From: CAYFYJ01 sp964347415
Lineage (GTDB): Archaea; Aenigmatarchaeota; Aenigmatarchaeia; CG10238-14
Assembly: GCA_964347415.1 (NCBI GenBank)
Contig: CAYFYJ010000010.1
Coordinates: 1 to 32,518, forward strand
Length of the DNA: 32,518 nt
Direction: 5' to 3'
How positions within the stretch are numbered: the first letter of the stretch is position 1; each line of letters opens with the position of its first letter. The position numbers and the translations under genes are program-made. Positions 7,582 to 15,971 of this stretch are shown piece after piece. The notes beneath the pieces were generated by a model. It was not told the DNA's origin and searched no databases. It saw nothing but the letters and a program-made list of their open reading frames with translations.

Positions 7582-8705
7582 ATTTTATACCTCCTCGTTC
7601 CGTGTATTTTTTCCCAGCTGTATGATGGTCCCTGGAAGAGATAAAAAAACATTCCTTTAAGACAGGAATACTGAGAGTGTAAGAATGTGAACAAAAAAAT
7701 TCGTGTTTTTTTAATCAGAAGTACTAAACCAAGACCAAGAGCTATTAAAACCAGTAAATGAAATGGCAAGAAGAATAAAGTTATTGCTATTACAACTAAA
7801 AGGAAGGGGGAAATTACATGCATGAAAAATTCGGCTGGGAATGTAATTAATCCAAATAAACCATATTTCGGGTTTAAAAAGAAAGTGCCGAAAAACCTTG
7901 TCATTATTTGTATGAGGCCTTGTGCTCTTCTTTGTTTTTGTTTTGTTCTATCCTCAATTTTCTTAGGAGCATATTCTGTGTATTCTGCTTCTTTTATTGA
8001 CAATGTTCTATAACCCTTTTTCCTGATTCTCAGAGCGATCTCAGAATCATCGGCCACACTATCTTCAAATATATCATCCAATAAATTCCTTCTCATGATT
8101 GTGAAAGGTCCATCAAAAATAAAGGTCGAGTCCATCCTAGATTCTGCTTCTCTTAGGAAATAAAAGAAATTCCTATAATTCTTTTCAATTTTTGTAGTAG
8201 TCGTCTCTGATGGGTTTGGTATGTTTTGTCTACCTGTTATTCCTCCTATAGAATCATCAGCAAAATAAGGTACGGATTTAAACAAAACATCTTTCTTCAA
8301 TCTACAATCTGCATCTGTAATTACAATCAAATCGTTCTTACATTTTTTGAAGGCCTTATTCAATGCCGAAGCTTTACCCATTCTAACAGTTTCAGTCATT
8401 AACTTAACGTTTTTAAATTTTTTAACGATCTTTTTTGTATTATCAGTAGAGCCAGAATCTATGACCATCACTTCTAGTTTATTCTTTGGATATCTCAGTC
8501 CCAGAGTGTTTTTCAATTTTCCTTCTATCGTGTTCTCTTCGTTCCATGTAGGAATTATGATATTAACAGTTGGTCTAAAACTGTTATTTTTTTTTATTTT
8601 TAACGGTTTTTTATGCACTGTGTAATAACATAAGGAATAGTATCCGAAGTATACTGTTGCTAGTAGTGAAACGACAAAATAGAATGTCATCTGGATAAGC
8701 GCCAT
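7578..8705 (-). CDS. Membrane-bound GT2 glycosyltransferase, first gene of glycan operon
   Basis: 375 residues. One N-terminal helix (residues 5-27), a GT2 catalytic domain (about 45-270), then two or three C-terminal helices (about 278-340). Motifs: VNIIIPTWNEENTIEGKL, VMVIDSGSTDNT, ITDADCR (the metal-binding DxD), VADDSEIALRIRKKGY (the catalytic base region) and KQKQRRAQGL in the place of the QxxRW acceptor motif. This is the layout of processive or lipid-linked sugar synthases related to BcsA/HAS. GGTGAT lies four bases before the ATG as a Shine-Dalgarno. It opens an operon of five genes joined by overlaps or short gaps. Confidence 0.85.
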   Translation of the reverse strand: MALIQMTFYFVVSLLATVYFGYYSLCYYTVHKKPLKIKKNNSFRPTVNIIIPTWNEENTIEGKLKNTLGLRYPKNKLEVMVIDSGSTDNTKKIVKKFKNVKLMTETVRMGKASALNKAFKKCKNDLIVITDADCRLKKDVLFKSVPYFADDSIGGITGRQNIPNPSETTTTKIEKNYRNFFYFLREAESRMDSTFIFDGPFTIMRRNLLDDIFEDSVADDSEIALRIRKKGYRTLSIKEAEYTEYAPKKIEDRTKQKQRRAQGLIQIMTRFFGTFFLNPKYGLFGLITFPAEFFMHVISPFLLVVIAITLFFLPFHLLVLIALGLGLVLLIKKTRIFLFTFLHSQYSCLKGMFFYLFQGPSYSWEKIHGTRRYKI

Positions 8706-8869
8706 GAAATCACCATTCTAACACCGTTACTATAATTTAGTAGTAAAAGATAAAAGCTTTCATTGGAATCACGTAGAAATCATTTTTATACGATATAGAA
8801 AGGCTTTTCCTATTTATTGAAACTAATGTCTATAAATAGCTTGCTTGGAATTAAAAGATTGGGGTCATC
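8706..8869. promoter_or_regulatory. Divergent promoter region between two GT2 genes
   Basis: 164 bases without a gene. For the rightward gene, TATAAATA at 8831-8838 lies about 32 nt before the ATG at 8870. For the leftward operon, minus-strand GCTTTTATCTT (about 8748-8758) and AAATTATAG (about 8731-8739) are TATA-like. No strong inverted repeat was found here. Confidence 0.5.
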
Positions 8870-9556
8870 ATGAAAGTATGTGCTATAGTGCCAACTCTAA
8901 ACGAGGAAAAAAGTATAAAGAAAGTAATAGACGGCATACCGAACCCACTCGTGAGTGATATTGTCGTCATCGATGGAAATTCCTCTGATAACACAGTTAA
9001 CATGGCAAAGAGCTGTAATAAACCGGCCTGTGATATAGAAGTCATATATCAGGACGGTAGAGGGAAGGGCATGGCATTTCAAACATTTCTTGATAGGTTT
9101 GATCTAGAAAAGTATGATGTTTACGTGATGCTCGATGGTGATTGTACTTATGATCCAAAAGAAATCAGAAATATGGTTTCACCTGTTCTAAACAATGAAG
9201 CAGATATTGTAATGGGTAACAGATTTTTCAATAAAAATATAAAACAAGTAATGCCATTCTCAACCTACTTTGGTAATAAGATATTAACATTTGTTGCCAT
9301 GATTCTTTGTCTCAAAGACCCTAAAGATGTTTGTACAGGTTATTGGACATTCTCAAAAAATGCCTTGAAAAAGATTAAAATAAATGCTAAAAACTTCGAT
9401 CTTGAGATGAACTTATTCACACAAGTTATTAGACAGAGATTAAAAATAAAAACGATTCCAATCAGTTACAAGAAGAGAATTGGTACGAAAAAGTTAAGAA
9501 AAAGGCATGGCCTTATAATTTTGTATAGATTGATAAAAGAGTTCTTCAACAATTAA
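8870..9556 (+). CDS. GT2 glycosyltransferase, dolichyl-phosphate mannose/glucose synthase-like
   Basis: 228 residues, no membrane helix that is clear apart from a weakly hydrophobic FVAMILCL. VCAIVPTLNEEKSIKKVI, IVVIDGNSSDNT and YVMLDGDCTYDP (DxD site, usually DADLQ in DPM1) place it in the DPM1/AglD-like GT2 group. NRF is followed by FGNKILTFVAMIL and TGYWTFSKNAL, as in the DPM1 C-terminal half. It probably makes a polyprenyl-phosphate sugar, the donor type needed by the GT-C enzymes at 2134-3708 and 24770-26122. It is transcribed away from the glycan operon from its own TATAAATA promoter. Confidence 0.8.
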   Translation: MKVCAIVPTLNEEKSIKKVIDGIPNPLVSDIVVIDGNSSDNTVNMAKSCNKPACDIEVIYQDGRGKGMAFQTFLDRFDLEKYDVYVMLDGDCTYDPKEIRNMVSPVLNNEADIVMGNRFFNKNIKQVMPFSTYFGNKILTFVAMILCLKDPKDVCTGYWTFSKNALKKIKINAKNFDLEMNLFTQVIRQRLKIKTIPISYKKRIGTKKLRKRHGLIILYRLIKEFFNN

Positions 9557-9568
9557 AACGATTTATAG
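9555..9568 (+). promoter_or_regulatory. Promoter AAAACGATTTATAG of the DUF151 gene
   Basis: A TTTATA box 30-35 nt before the ATG at 9597, preceded by AAACGA in the BRE position. Similar AACGAT+TATA elements occur at 17080-17099, 22189-22201 and 26142-26153. Confidence 0.5.
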
Positions 9569-9596
9569 TTTTATCCTCAATTTTATTCAAGATACC

Positions 9597-10109
9597 ATGT
9601 ATAGCTTCAGATCGAGAAGGAAGAGAAGGATGACATACTTCTTCACTTTTGTTGCCATAGTTATTATAGCCCTACTCCTATACTCCATTTACGCCCTCAC
9701 AAGATTCGAAGCTGTCTTAACCACAAAAGGTTATGTTCCGATGCAAGTAGATAAAGTCGTCTCAACCATGGATCGTCATATCGTTATCCTTAAAGGAGAA
9801 TGCACAGAACTCAATTTTTTCATCTCTTCAGAACAAGCTTTAGCAATACAAGACGGTTTATCCGAAGTGACAAGGTCTAGACCCATGTCACATGATATAT
9901 TAGTCGATATCTTAGAAGGCTTTGAGATAAAACCAGCCATGGTTAAAATCACCAGTTTATCCGACAACACATACTTTGCTGAATTGACATTACAAGAATG
10001 GAATCGTTTGTTCATAGTCGACATAAGGCCGAGTGATGGTGTGGCAATAGCAGTCAGAACAAATACTCCAATTTATGTAAACGAAGAATTAGTTATGAAG
10101 ACCTGCTAA
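9597..10109 (+). CDS. Membrane-anchored DUF151 (bifunctional nuclease, BFN) domain protein
   Basis: 170 residues. A basic N-terminus (RSRRKRRM) and one helix (residues 14-33) form a signal anchor. Residues 50-170 match DUF151: HIVILKGECTELNFFISSEQALAIQDGL, SHDILVDILEGFEIKPAMVKI, FAELTLQEWNRLFIVDIRPSDGVAIAVRT and PIYVNEELV. The IDxRPSDxIAxAVR motif is the family hallmark. Soluble DUF151 proteins are reported to cut RNA/DNA in plants and in Thermotoga. By the positive-inside rule the domain here faces outside the cytoplasm, which is odd for a nuclease on internal substrates. It has its own promoter and converges on the surface protein gene. Confidence 0.8.
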   Translation: MYSFRSRRKRRMTYFFTFVAIVIIALLLYSIYALTRFEAVLTTKGYVPMQVDKVVSTMDRHIVILKGECTELNFFISSEQALAIQDGLSEVTRSRPMSHDILVDILEGFEIKPAMVKITSLSDNTYFAELTLQEWNRLFIVDIRPSDGVAIAVRTNTPIYVNEELVMKTC

Positions 10110-10126
10110 GTTCTAAGAAATAAACC

Positions 10127-12913
10127 TTAACGTTTTTTAATAATTAATCTCCTCTTGTACATCCAGAGACCAATTACTCCAACGATTATAACTATTATGA
10201 TGACTATATGCCATGGAGAGAATCCAACCACAGCCTCTGTCACTGGTACAGTGGTTACTCCTGTAGGAGTTGTTGTTGCTCCCGGGACAGTAGTTATCGT
10301 GACTCCGGGCTTTACCTCACCACTTATGGCAAAAACTGAAAAGCCGAGTGTCTCAGCATCATAATAGACAAAACCATTATCCTCACCGGTCCTTCTAGTG
10401 TATAGCTTCTCCCATCTATTAGTATATCTGTGTAAAGCAATAGTATCAGGATCAATGTTATTATCGTTAATCCAAGTTTTGTTGACTTCAAACTGTATCT
10501 TCGCTCTTTTTATATGTGTGTCGTTAATATTTTGTGTTGTTATCTCAATATACTTGTATACTTTGCCTTCTATCACATGCACGACTGAAGCTGGTTGACC
10601 AGCTAGTTTGGTTACGCTTATAGTAACTTTTTGTGCAGGATTTATAACAGTTATATTAATCTGCTTGAACCCAATCTCAGGATTAGTAATCTTCATTATT
10701 GCAACGGAACCAGGTGTTATCTTCGACCAGTATTGGGTTTTCTTGTGAGTCTTATTGGCAGGAGTTCCACCACCCACTCCTCCCCCGCCACCAGTAGAGT
10801 CCTCGCCATCATCGGAGGAGGCAAAAATAACAGTTCCATCCACATCAGTACCTGTTCCAGAGAAATGTGGGAGTCTAAGCCAAATCCTGTTGAGCGTGGT
10901 ATCGATAACACAAGGATATGATGAATTTATCTCAGAAGTCCCTGTGGTTGTAGCTATACAAGTATTATTACCCATCAAAGTTCCCCATTCAGATTGATAT
11001 AAAGAATAATGAGAATCATTCCCTGCCAAGAGAGCCGCGTTAGTTCCATTAAGACTAGTGTTCCAAATAATATTCCAACTTTCATCATAAAATACTGGAA
11101 TAGAAACGTTGACTTCGGCGCTTTCACTCAATCCTGTTGCAGAACTACTTCCTTCTGTATAAGGTATGGAAATAAGTACATAATCATAAATCGTTGGTCC
11201 ATTCGAACCAAATCTCATCGCCTTGCTGAATCCGTCTGTTGTACCCTCCGTTATGTCATTGTTATCTTCGAAAGATGCATCGGGTGGACCAGAAGCCAAC
11301 ATGTCGACATCGACATAATGAACTAAAACATCGCCCATGCCCATCCTGAAGCTTATTTTTCCTCCTCCAATTACTACGGGTAACAGATTAAATGCATTCA
11401 TATTGGAAGTACTCGTCAAGTTACATCCTACTATAGGATTAGGAACATCACAAGTTGAATTGGATCTGTAGAGTGCAATACTAATGCTTGCTCCTGTTGT
11501 ACCGTCAAGAGCCTGTGGGTTAAATGGAGTCATAGAAATATTATTATTTGCATTTATTTGGGCCACGGTTCTTGTAGGAACTCTTTTTGGGGCTTTGTTC
11601 ATATCGTATACATTCATCTCCTTGAATCCTGTAACGTTTATCAAAGGTAAGGAAAAGTTTCCATAATTGGCACCTGAAAGATCTTCCATAAAAGTAAATT
11701 CTATCGCACCATAATTGGTATAGTCAACGGTTGTTTCTATATGTGCATTACTATTATCCAATGATTCATTATTTGATCCAGTTGTCCCATTAACCAACCT
11801 AAACTCTTGTCTAGAGGTATTAACAATACGATAACCACCGTTAAAAGAAGACTGGTTAATAATTGAATCGCTCCCCAACATACCATACATCGTGAAATCG
11901 ATTGTTGCGTTACCGGTTACAGTAACATTCCTATAACCCCCATAATATGTTGAACCATTTTTTGCTGCTGCAAATAGGATATACTGAACTGTTTCAGAGG
12001 CGGCATAAGGTAAAGTTATATTATAAGTTCCTGTCGTAAGGTTATATGCATCAGTGGCATATAGCCCACCACTAATTACACTTCCATTGAATGGAAGCTT
12101 TCCATAGGTCATGAAAACCATGCTCCCAGGTTCTGACACGAACGGGACGACTGTTAACTCGTCCCAACCAGCAATATCGACTAAAGAGCCATTAATATAT
12201 CCTGATATCCTTCCATAACCTTCTGTTATATTAAATTGTTTTTGTAATGTCTTTGTCGTGGCATTATAACTAGATAAACTATCAATATTGTAATCTTGTG
12301 TTGCAGTAAAATTATCCCAGCTATAGCTTACTGGCACAAATTGCGTTTGAGGTTGTCGCGCCGGGAAAACCATTATAGAATAATTTCTATCTCTAGGAAC
12401 ATAACAAATAGTCTCGGTCTGTTGTTGATTCTGAGTACAGCCCCCGATAGAATATCCCAATTTAACATCTTTAACCTGATGATCAAAGTTGGTTGCATTT
12501 CCTGAACTATTTATAACAGTAATATTAATCGTTCCAGCTTCCTTTAGATAATAATTGACACTCGAAAGTAGAGAAAATTCGGAATAGGGAAATGCAGGAA
12601 GGGATTGCCCAACATAATTCACAACACCAGTACTATCGTTATGAGTAATTGATAACTGATACGAGTATGTCGCGTTGTCAGGAAGAGTCAAATTAAACCA
12701 TCCAGTTGAGTTTGACAATGTAGTGTTAGTACCTAGAGATGTCCAAGTTTGATCTTTAAGGACAACACTAATATTAGCGCCGTTCAAAGCAGTAGAATTG
12801 CTATCATAAACAGTTCCATTGATCTCGAATGCGGTTGCATTGGCATTAATAAAAAGTGTCACTAAAACACAAACAAAAAAAAGTATTATCCATTCCTTTT
12901 TCATTTCGAACAA
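10127..12913 (-). CDS. Large glycosylated surface protein with PGF-pre-PGF domain and C-terminal anchor
   Basis: 928 residues. Signal peptide (WIILFFVCVLVTLFINANA), then a carboxypeptidase-regulatory-like beta domain (about 28-110: INGTVYDSNSTALNGANISV). The long middle is Asn/Ser/Thr-rich with dozens of N-x-S/T sequons. A Gly-rich hinge (GGGGGVGGG) leads to a PGF-pre-PGF-type domain (YWSKITPGSVAIMKITNPEI ... NRWEKLYT ... YDAETLGFSVFAISG). A Thr/Pro stalk and a final helix (IVIIIVIIVGVIGLWMY) with a basic tail anchor it. It is probably exported and heavily N-glycosylated, and so a likely substrate of the nearby glycosyltransferases (inference). The promoter carries a palindrome shared with two other loci. 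Confidence 0.85.
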   Translation of the reverse strand: MFEMKKEWIILFFVCVLVTLFINANATAFEINGTVYDSNSTALNGANISVVLKDQTWTSLGTNTTLSNSTGWFNLTLPDNATYSYQLSITHNDSTGVVNYVGQSLPAFPYSEFSLLSSVNYYLKEAGTINITVINSSGNATNFDHQVKDVKLGYSIGGCTQNQQQTETICYVPRDRNYSIMVFPARQPQTQFVPVSYSWDNFTATQDYNIDSLSSYNATTKTLQKQFNITEGYGRISGYINGSLVDIAGWDELTVVPFVSEPGSMVFMTYGKLPFNGSVISGGLYATDAYNLTTGTYNITLPYAASETVQYILFAAAKNGSTYYGGYRNVTVTGNATIDFTMYGMLGSDSIINQSSFNGGYRIVNTSRQEFRLVNGTTGSNNESLDNSNAHIETTVDYTNYGAIEFTFMEDLSGANYGNFSLPLINVTGFKEMNVYDMNKAPKRVPTRTVAQINANNNISMTPFNPQALDGTTGASISIALYRSNSTCDVPNPIVGCNLTSTSNMNAFNLLPVVIGGGKISFRMGMGDVLVHYVDVDMLASGPPDASFEDNNDITEGTTDGFSKAMRFGSNGPTIYDYVLISIPYTEGSSSATGLSESAEVNVSIPVFYDESWNIIWNTSLNGTNAALLAGNDSHYSLYQSEWGTLMGNNTCIATTTGTSEINSSYPCVIDTTLNRIWLRLPHFSGTGTDVDGTVIFASSDDGEDSTGGGGGVGGGTPANKTHKKTQYWSKITPGSVAIMKITNPEIGFKQINITVINPAQKVTISVTKLAGQPASVVHVIEGKVYKYIEITTQNINDTHIKRAKIQFEVNKTWINDNNIDPDTIALHRYTNRWEKLYTRRTGEDNGFVYYDAETLGFSVFAISGEVKPGVTITTVPGATTTPTGVTTVPVTEAVVGFSPWHIVIIIVIIVGVIGLWMYKRRLIIKKR

Positions 12914-12942
12914 AAATAAATATGGAAAAATCGGAATATAAA

Positions 12943-12962
12943 GATTTTCTATCTTATAGAAA
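12943..12962 (-). promoter_or_regulatory. Copy 2 of the recurring palindrome, upstream of the surface protein
   Basis: The minus strand reads TTTCTATAAGATAGAAAATC, identical over 20 bases to 1271-1290. It is followed directly by TTTATATT, the likely TATA box, about 30 bases upstream of the start at 12913. This is the activator/BRE-proximal position. Confidence 0.55.
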
Positions 12963-12975
12963 TCTAATCAAAAAT

Positions 12976-13206
12976 CTAAGTTATCCTCTTCACAGCTTGA
13001 AACCGAACAAACAAGAACACGACTAGAGCTAGTAAGACAACGATACTGACGATTATTCCCAATATTTGTGTAGAATTTATTTTTATCGAACTCAGATCCA
13101 ACTTCAATAAAGATGGTGTTGCATTATATCCTTTTATTATGAGAGCGATACCAACAAGTGCCACTAAAACAAGAATAAAAATCAATAATAGCCGTTTTTT
13201 ATCCAT
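12976..13206 (-). CDS. Small two-helix membrane protein
   Basis: 76 residues. Helix 1 is LLLIFILVLVALVGIALII (about 5-23) and helix 2 is LGIIVSIVVLLALVVFLFV (about 49-67), with a short loop YNATPSLLKLDLSSIKINST carrying N-glycosylation sequons. Both ends are basic (MDKKR, RFQAVKR), so both termini are probably cytoplasmic. I do not recognise a family. It lies upstream of the large surface protein on the same strand but has its own TATA-like promoter (TCTTTATAT) with a degenerate copy of the same palindrome, so the two may be co-regulated. Confidence 0.6.
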   Translation of the reverse strand: MDKKRLLLIFILVLVALVGIALIIKGYNATPSLLKLDLSSIKINSTQILGIIVSIVVLLALVVFLFVRFQAVKRIT

Positions 13207-13251
13207 GTTAATCCCGATAATACAATAATTTTGGATTAATTCATATAAAGA

Positions 13252-13268
13252 TTTTTATTCGATAAAAA
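13252..13268 (-). promoter_or_regulatory. Degenerate copy of the palindrome upstream of the two-helix protein
   Basis: The minus strand reads TTTTTAT-CGA-ATAAAAA, again 7-3-7, followed immediately by TCTTTATAT. Copy 2 has the same arrangement (palindrome then ATCTTTATAT). The arms differ from the main motif at one base each. Confidence 0.4.
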
Positions 13269-13308
13269 CCTCATATTGCCATTCTGTAGTATTGATTAAT
13301 AGAAGTTT

Positions 13309-14577
13309 CTAATTAAACGCTGAGTATTTTGCCTTATTTCCTAGTTCTTCTTCGATCCTTAACAACTGGTTATATTTAGATGTTCTCTCACCTCTCGCGG
13401 GTGCACCAAATTTACATTGTCCTGTTCCTAGTCCAACGACAAAATCTGATATGAATGTTTCTCCAGTAGAACCTCCCCTATGAGATACAATAGGGATAAA
13501 TTTATTATCAGATAAAATTTTTACTGCATCTATGGTTTCTGTTATTGTTCCTATCTGGTTTATTTTTATTAATGCTGAATTGATGGCATTAAGTTCTATG
13601 GCTCTACGTATTCTTTTTATATTGGTAACAATAAGGTCATCACCGACTATCTGGATTCTGTTTCCTAATTTTTGGTTTAATGATTGCCACCCATTCCAAT
13701 CATCTTCTGCCATCCCATCTTCAATAGAAATTATTGGTAAAGTTTTGGCCAAGTCTTCATAGTAGTCTATCATTTCATCAGAATTTAAGACCTTTCCTTC
13801 TCTCTTTAGAACGTACTTACCATTATCAAAAAATTCGGAACTTGCCACATCAAGAGCAACTGATATCTCTTTTTTTACCTCATAACCAGCCTCATTTATA
13901 GCCTCTAGAATTAATTCGATTGCTTCTATATTTGACTTGAGATTTGGTGTAAAAGCTCCCTCTAAACCAACATTCACATGATGATGTTTCTTTTTCAGAA
14001 CATTTTTAAGGGTTAGATAAATTTCAGTAGCATATCGCAGTGCTTCTCTGAAACTAGGTGCTCCGTTCGGCATGATCATAAATTCTTGGAAATCCGTTGA
14101 CTCATCTCCATGCTTTCCCCCTTCCAAGATGACTATCATTGGAACTGGTAGTAGAAACTTACTATTACCTGTTATGTTAGAAATGTATCTGTACAGAGAG
14201 ACATTATTCGAAAGTGCAGCTGCCTTACAAACAGCCATGCTGACCCCAAGAATAGCATTTGCTCCTAAGTTAGATTTGTTTTCAGTCCCATCTAATTTTC
14301 CTATTAAATCATCGACCTCTTTTTGTTTCGTACAATCATAACCTATCAATTTTTTTGCTATAATGTTGTTAACATTATTCACCGCTTTCAATACACCTTT
14401 ACCTAAAAAACGTTTATCATTGTCTCTCAATTCCAAAGACTCATGAATGCCTGTGCTTGCACCCGAAGGGACTGATGCTCGGGATAAACCCTTGTTTGTG
14501 ACCACATCAACTTCAACTGTAGGATTGCCTCTTGAGTCTAGGATTTCTCTTGCTTTGATATTTTTTATTTCAGTCAT
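13309..14577 (-). CDS. eno: Enolase (phosphopyruvate hydratase)
   Basis: 422 residues, full length. It converts 2-phosphoglycerate to phosphoenolpyruvate. The N-terminus IKAREILDSRGNPTVEVDV is canonical. The active-site region reads GGKHGDESTDFQEFMIMP (catalytic His and Glu present). Metal ligands appear in ALDVASSEFFD, ISIEDGMAEDDW and IQIVGDDLIVTN, and the catalytic Lys in ALIKINQIGT. The C-terminal loop is SHRGGSTGETFISDFVVG, where most enolases have SHRSGETEDT, and the segment before GGKH reads VILE rather than NIIN, so it belongs to a divergent subgroup. It lies four bases downstream of apgM, the preceding step of glycolysis, in the same operon. Confidence 0.95.
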   Translation of the reverse strand: MTEIKNIKAREILDSRGNPTVEVDVVTNKGLSRASVPSGASTGIHESLELRDNDKRFLGKGVLKAVNNVNNIIAKKLIGYDCTKQKEVDDLIGKLDGTENKSNLGANAILGVSMAVCKAAALSNNVSLYRYISNITGNSKFLLPVPMIVILEGGKHGDESTDFQEFMIMPNGAPSFREALRYATEIYLTLKNVLKKKHHHVNVGLEGAFTPNLKSNIEAIELILEAINEAGYEVKKEISVALDVASSEFFDNGKYVLKREGKVLNSDEMIDYYEDLAKTLPIISIEDGMAEDDWNGWQSLNQKLGNRIQIVGDDLIVTNIKRIRRAIELNAINSALIKINQIGTITETIDAVKILSDNKFIPIVSHRGGSTGETFISDFVVGLGTGQCKFGAPARGERTSKYNQLLRIEEELGNKAKYSAFN

Positions 14578-14581
14578 ATTG

Positions 14582-15898
14582 TCACTTCATTAGAATCGAC
14601 ATTAATTCAGTTGCTTTAATTTTTCCAATACTACCATTCTTACAAAAACTCTCTCCAAACTTTTCAACTGAATCTGGTTTAAAATTATTACCATAAATTA
14701 ATAAGGGGACTGGATCGGCTGAATGTGCTTTCAAACTACATGGTGTACAATGATCACTAGTAACACAAATTGTTGTATTTTCTAAATTTATTTTTTTCAA
14801 GAGTTCATCAAAGAACCATTTGTCTATTCCTTCGATCGTTCTTTTTTTTGATTCTGGTAATCCCCCATGACCGAATGGGTCAGCGCCCTTGATATGTATA
14901 TAAAAACAATCATAATTCTCAAAATTATCGAGTAGTTTTTTCATTCTCATTTCCATATCTTTTTTTATTGCATCATCAATCTCTTCCATAGAACTTTTTT
15001 TCGAGAGCATATCAATATGGGGTTCGGGTAGATCTTTGAGTAATTCCATCCCCAATAATTTGGCTATGCCTCTTTCCCCAGGCGTGTCGCCAATACATGA
15101 CCAAGTTGTCCCAAACTTTTCTTTAAAGTTTTCTAATTTTGGTAAACTTGTTCCAGCACCTCTCATCAAAATAATGTTTGCTGGATTTATGCCCTGTTTA
15201 ATCCTATTCAGATTTATTTCATTATTTTTTAATAACGCACGACTTTTTTCTGTGAACTCATTAACTAATTTTGCAGATGATAAAGATTCTTCAGTATCAT
15301 CTAATGGCTTACATTCCTCGAATATTTTTTCTTTTAATTGAGGTTTAGGAAGTTCCATGTAACCCGATAATCTTTCATACCCAGGATTGGTGTTTGATAT
15401 TTGGTCCGACAACTTTCCTTCTTTGGGATGTAATATCAAAAGCATTCTGTAATTTAAAGTATGGATAAAATTCATGTCAACTGGGAACGAGGTTAGTTTC
15501 AAATTATCCTGAATGAAGTCGACTAATTTTTTAGCTGTCCCACTGTTAATCCTACCTGCCCTCGTATCGATTATTTTTTCACCTTCAATCGTAGCGAAGT
15601 TACATCTTAAAGCGAGGTCACCCTCATTAAAATTTATACCTGAACCAATGGCTTCGAGCGGACCTCTACTTTTACTATATATAATAGGGTCATACCCGAA
15701 CAGAGCTAGAACAGCAGGATCGGACTGGGGTGGTGTTTTATCGTCTATAATAGTTATTTCCCCTGTTTGACCGTTTTTTGCCAGATAATCCAGGTTTGGG
15801 GTATTTGCAGCCTCTAAAGGCGTTAAATCATTAAACTCTGAACGAGGCCTGCCAGCGATGCCGTCTAGTATGACAAAAAGGAGCTTTTTCGGGGTCAT
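14582..15898 (-). CDS. apgM: 2,3-bisphosphoglycerate-independent phosphoglycerate mutase, archaeal type
   Basis: 438 residues, alkaline-phosphatase-superfamily fold. It interconverts 3- and 2-phosphoglycerate. KKLLFVILDGIAGRP gives the first metal-binding Asp. TPPQSDPAVLALFGYDP holds the nucleophilic Ser. Later ligands are in HIKGADPFGHGG and VTSDHCTPCSLKAHSADPVP. The RGPLEAIGSGI motif is typical of ApgM and separates it from bacterial iPGM. It precedes enolase in the operon, so two consecutive reactions are co-expressed. The promoter is shared divergently with the FBP aldolase/phosphatase gene. Confidence 0.95.
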   Translation of the reverse strand: MTPKKLLFVILDGIAGRPRSEFNDLTPLEAANTPNLDYLAKNGQTGEITIIDDKTPPQSDPAVLALFGYDPIIYSKSRGPLEAIGSGINFNEGDLALRCNFATIEGEKIIDTRAGRINSGTAKKLVDFIQDNLKLTSFPVDMNFIHTLNYRMLLILHPKEGKLSDQISNTNPGYERLSGYMELPKPQLKEKIFEECKPLDDTEESLSSAKLVNEFTEKSRALLKNNEINLNRIKQGINPANIILMRGAGTSLPKLENFKEKFGTTWSCIGDTPGERGIAKLLGMELLKDLPEPHIDMLSKKSSMEEIDDAIKKDMEMRMKKLLDNFENYDCFYIHIKGADPFGHGGLPESKKRTIEGIDKWFFDELLKKINLENTTICVTSDHCTPCSLKAHSADPVPLLIYGNNFKPDSVEKFGESFCKNGSIGKIKATELMSILMK

Positions 15899-15902
15899 AT
15901 GA

Positions 15903-15959
15903 AGTGTTATATGGTTTGAGAAGATAAAAATTAATAGTTTGACCTCTTAATTTAACACT
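15903..15959. repeat. 7-bp inverted repeat across the apgM/fbp divergent promoter
   Basis: AGTGTTA (15903-15909) and TAACACT (15953-15959) are exact reverse complements 43 bases apart in the 73-nt divergent promoter. The spacer is A/T-rich with TATA-like stretches for both directions. The repeat is short enough to be chance, but its placement near each gene start is symmetrical. Confidence 0.3.
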
Positions 15960-15971
15960 ACGTGATTTTGT

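Noticed and set aside
10717..11326. Several open frames antisense to the large surface protein
   Set aside because: They arise from the low stop density of a repetitive Asn/Ser/Thr-rich gene and have no family features.
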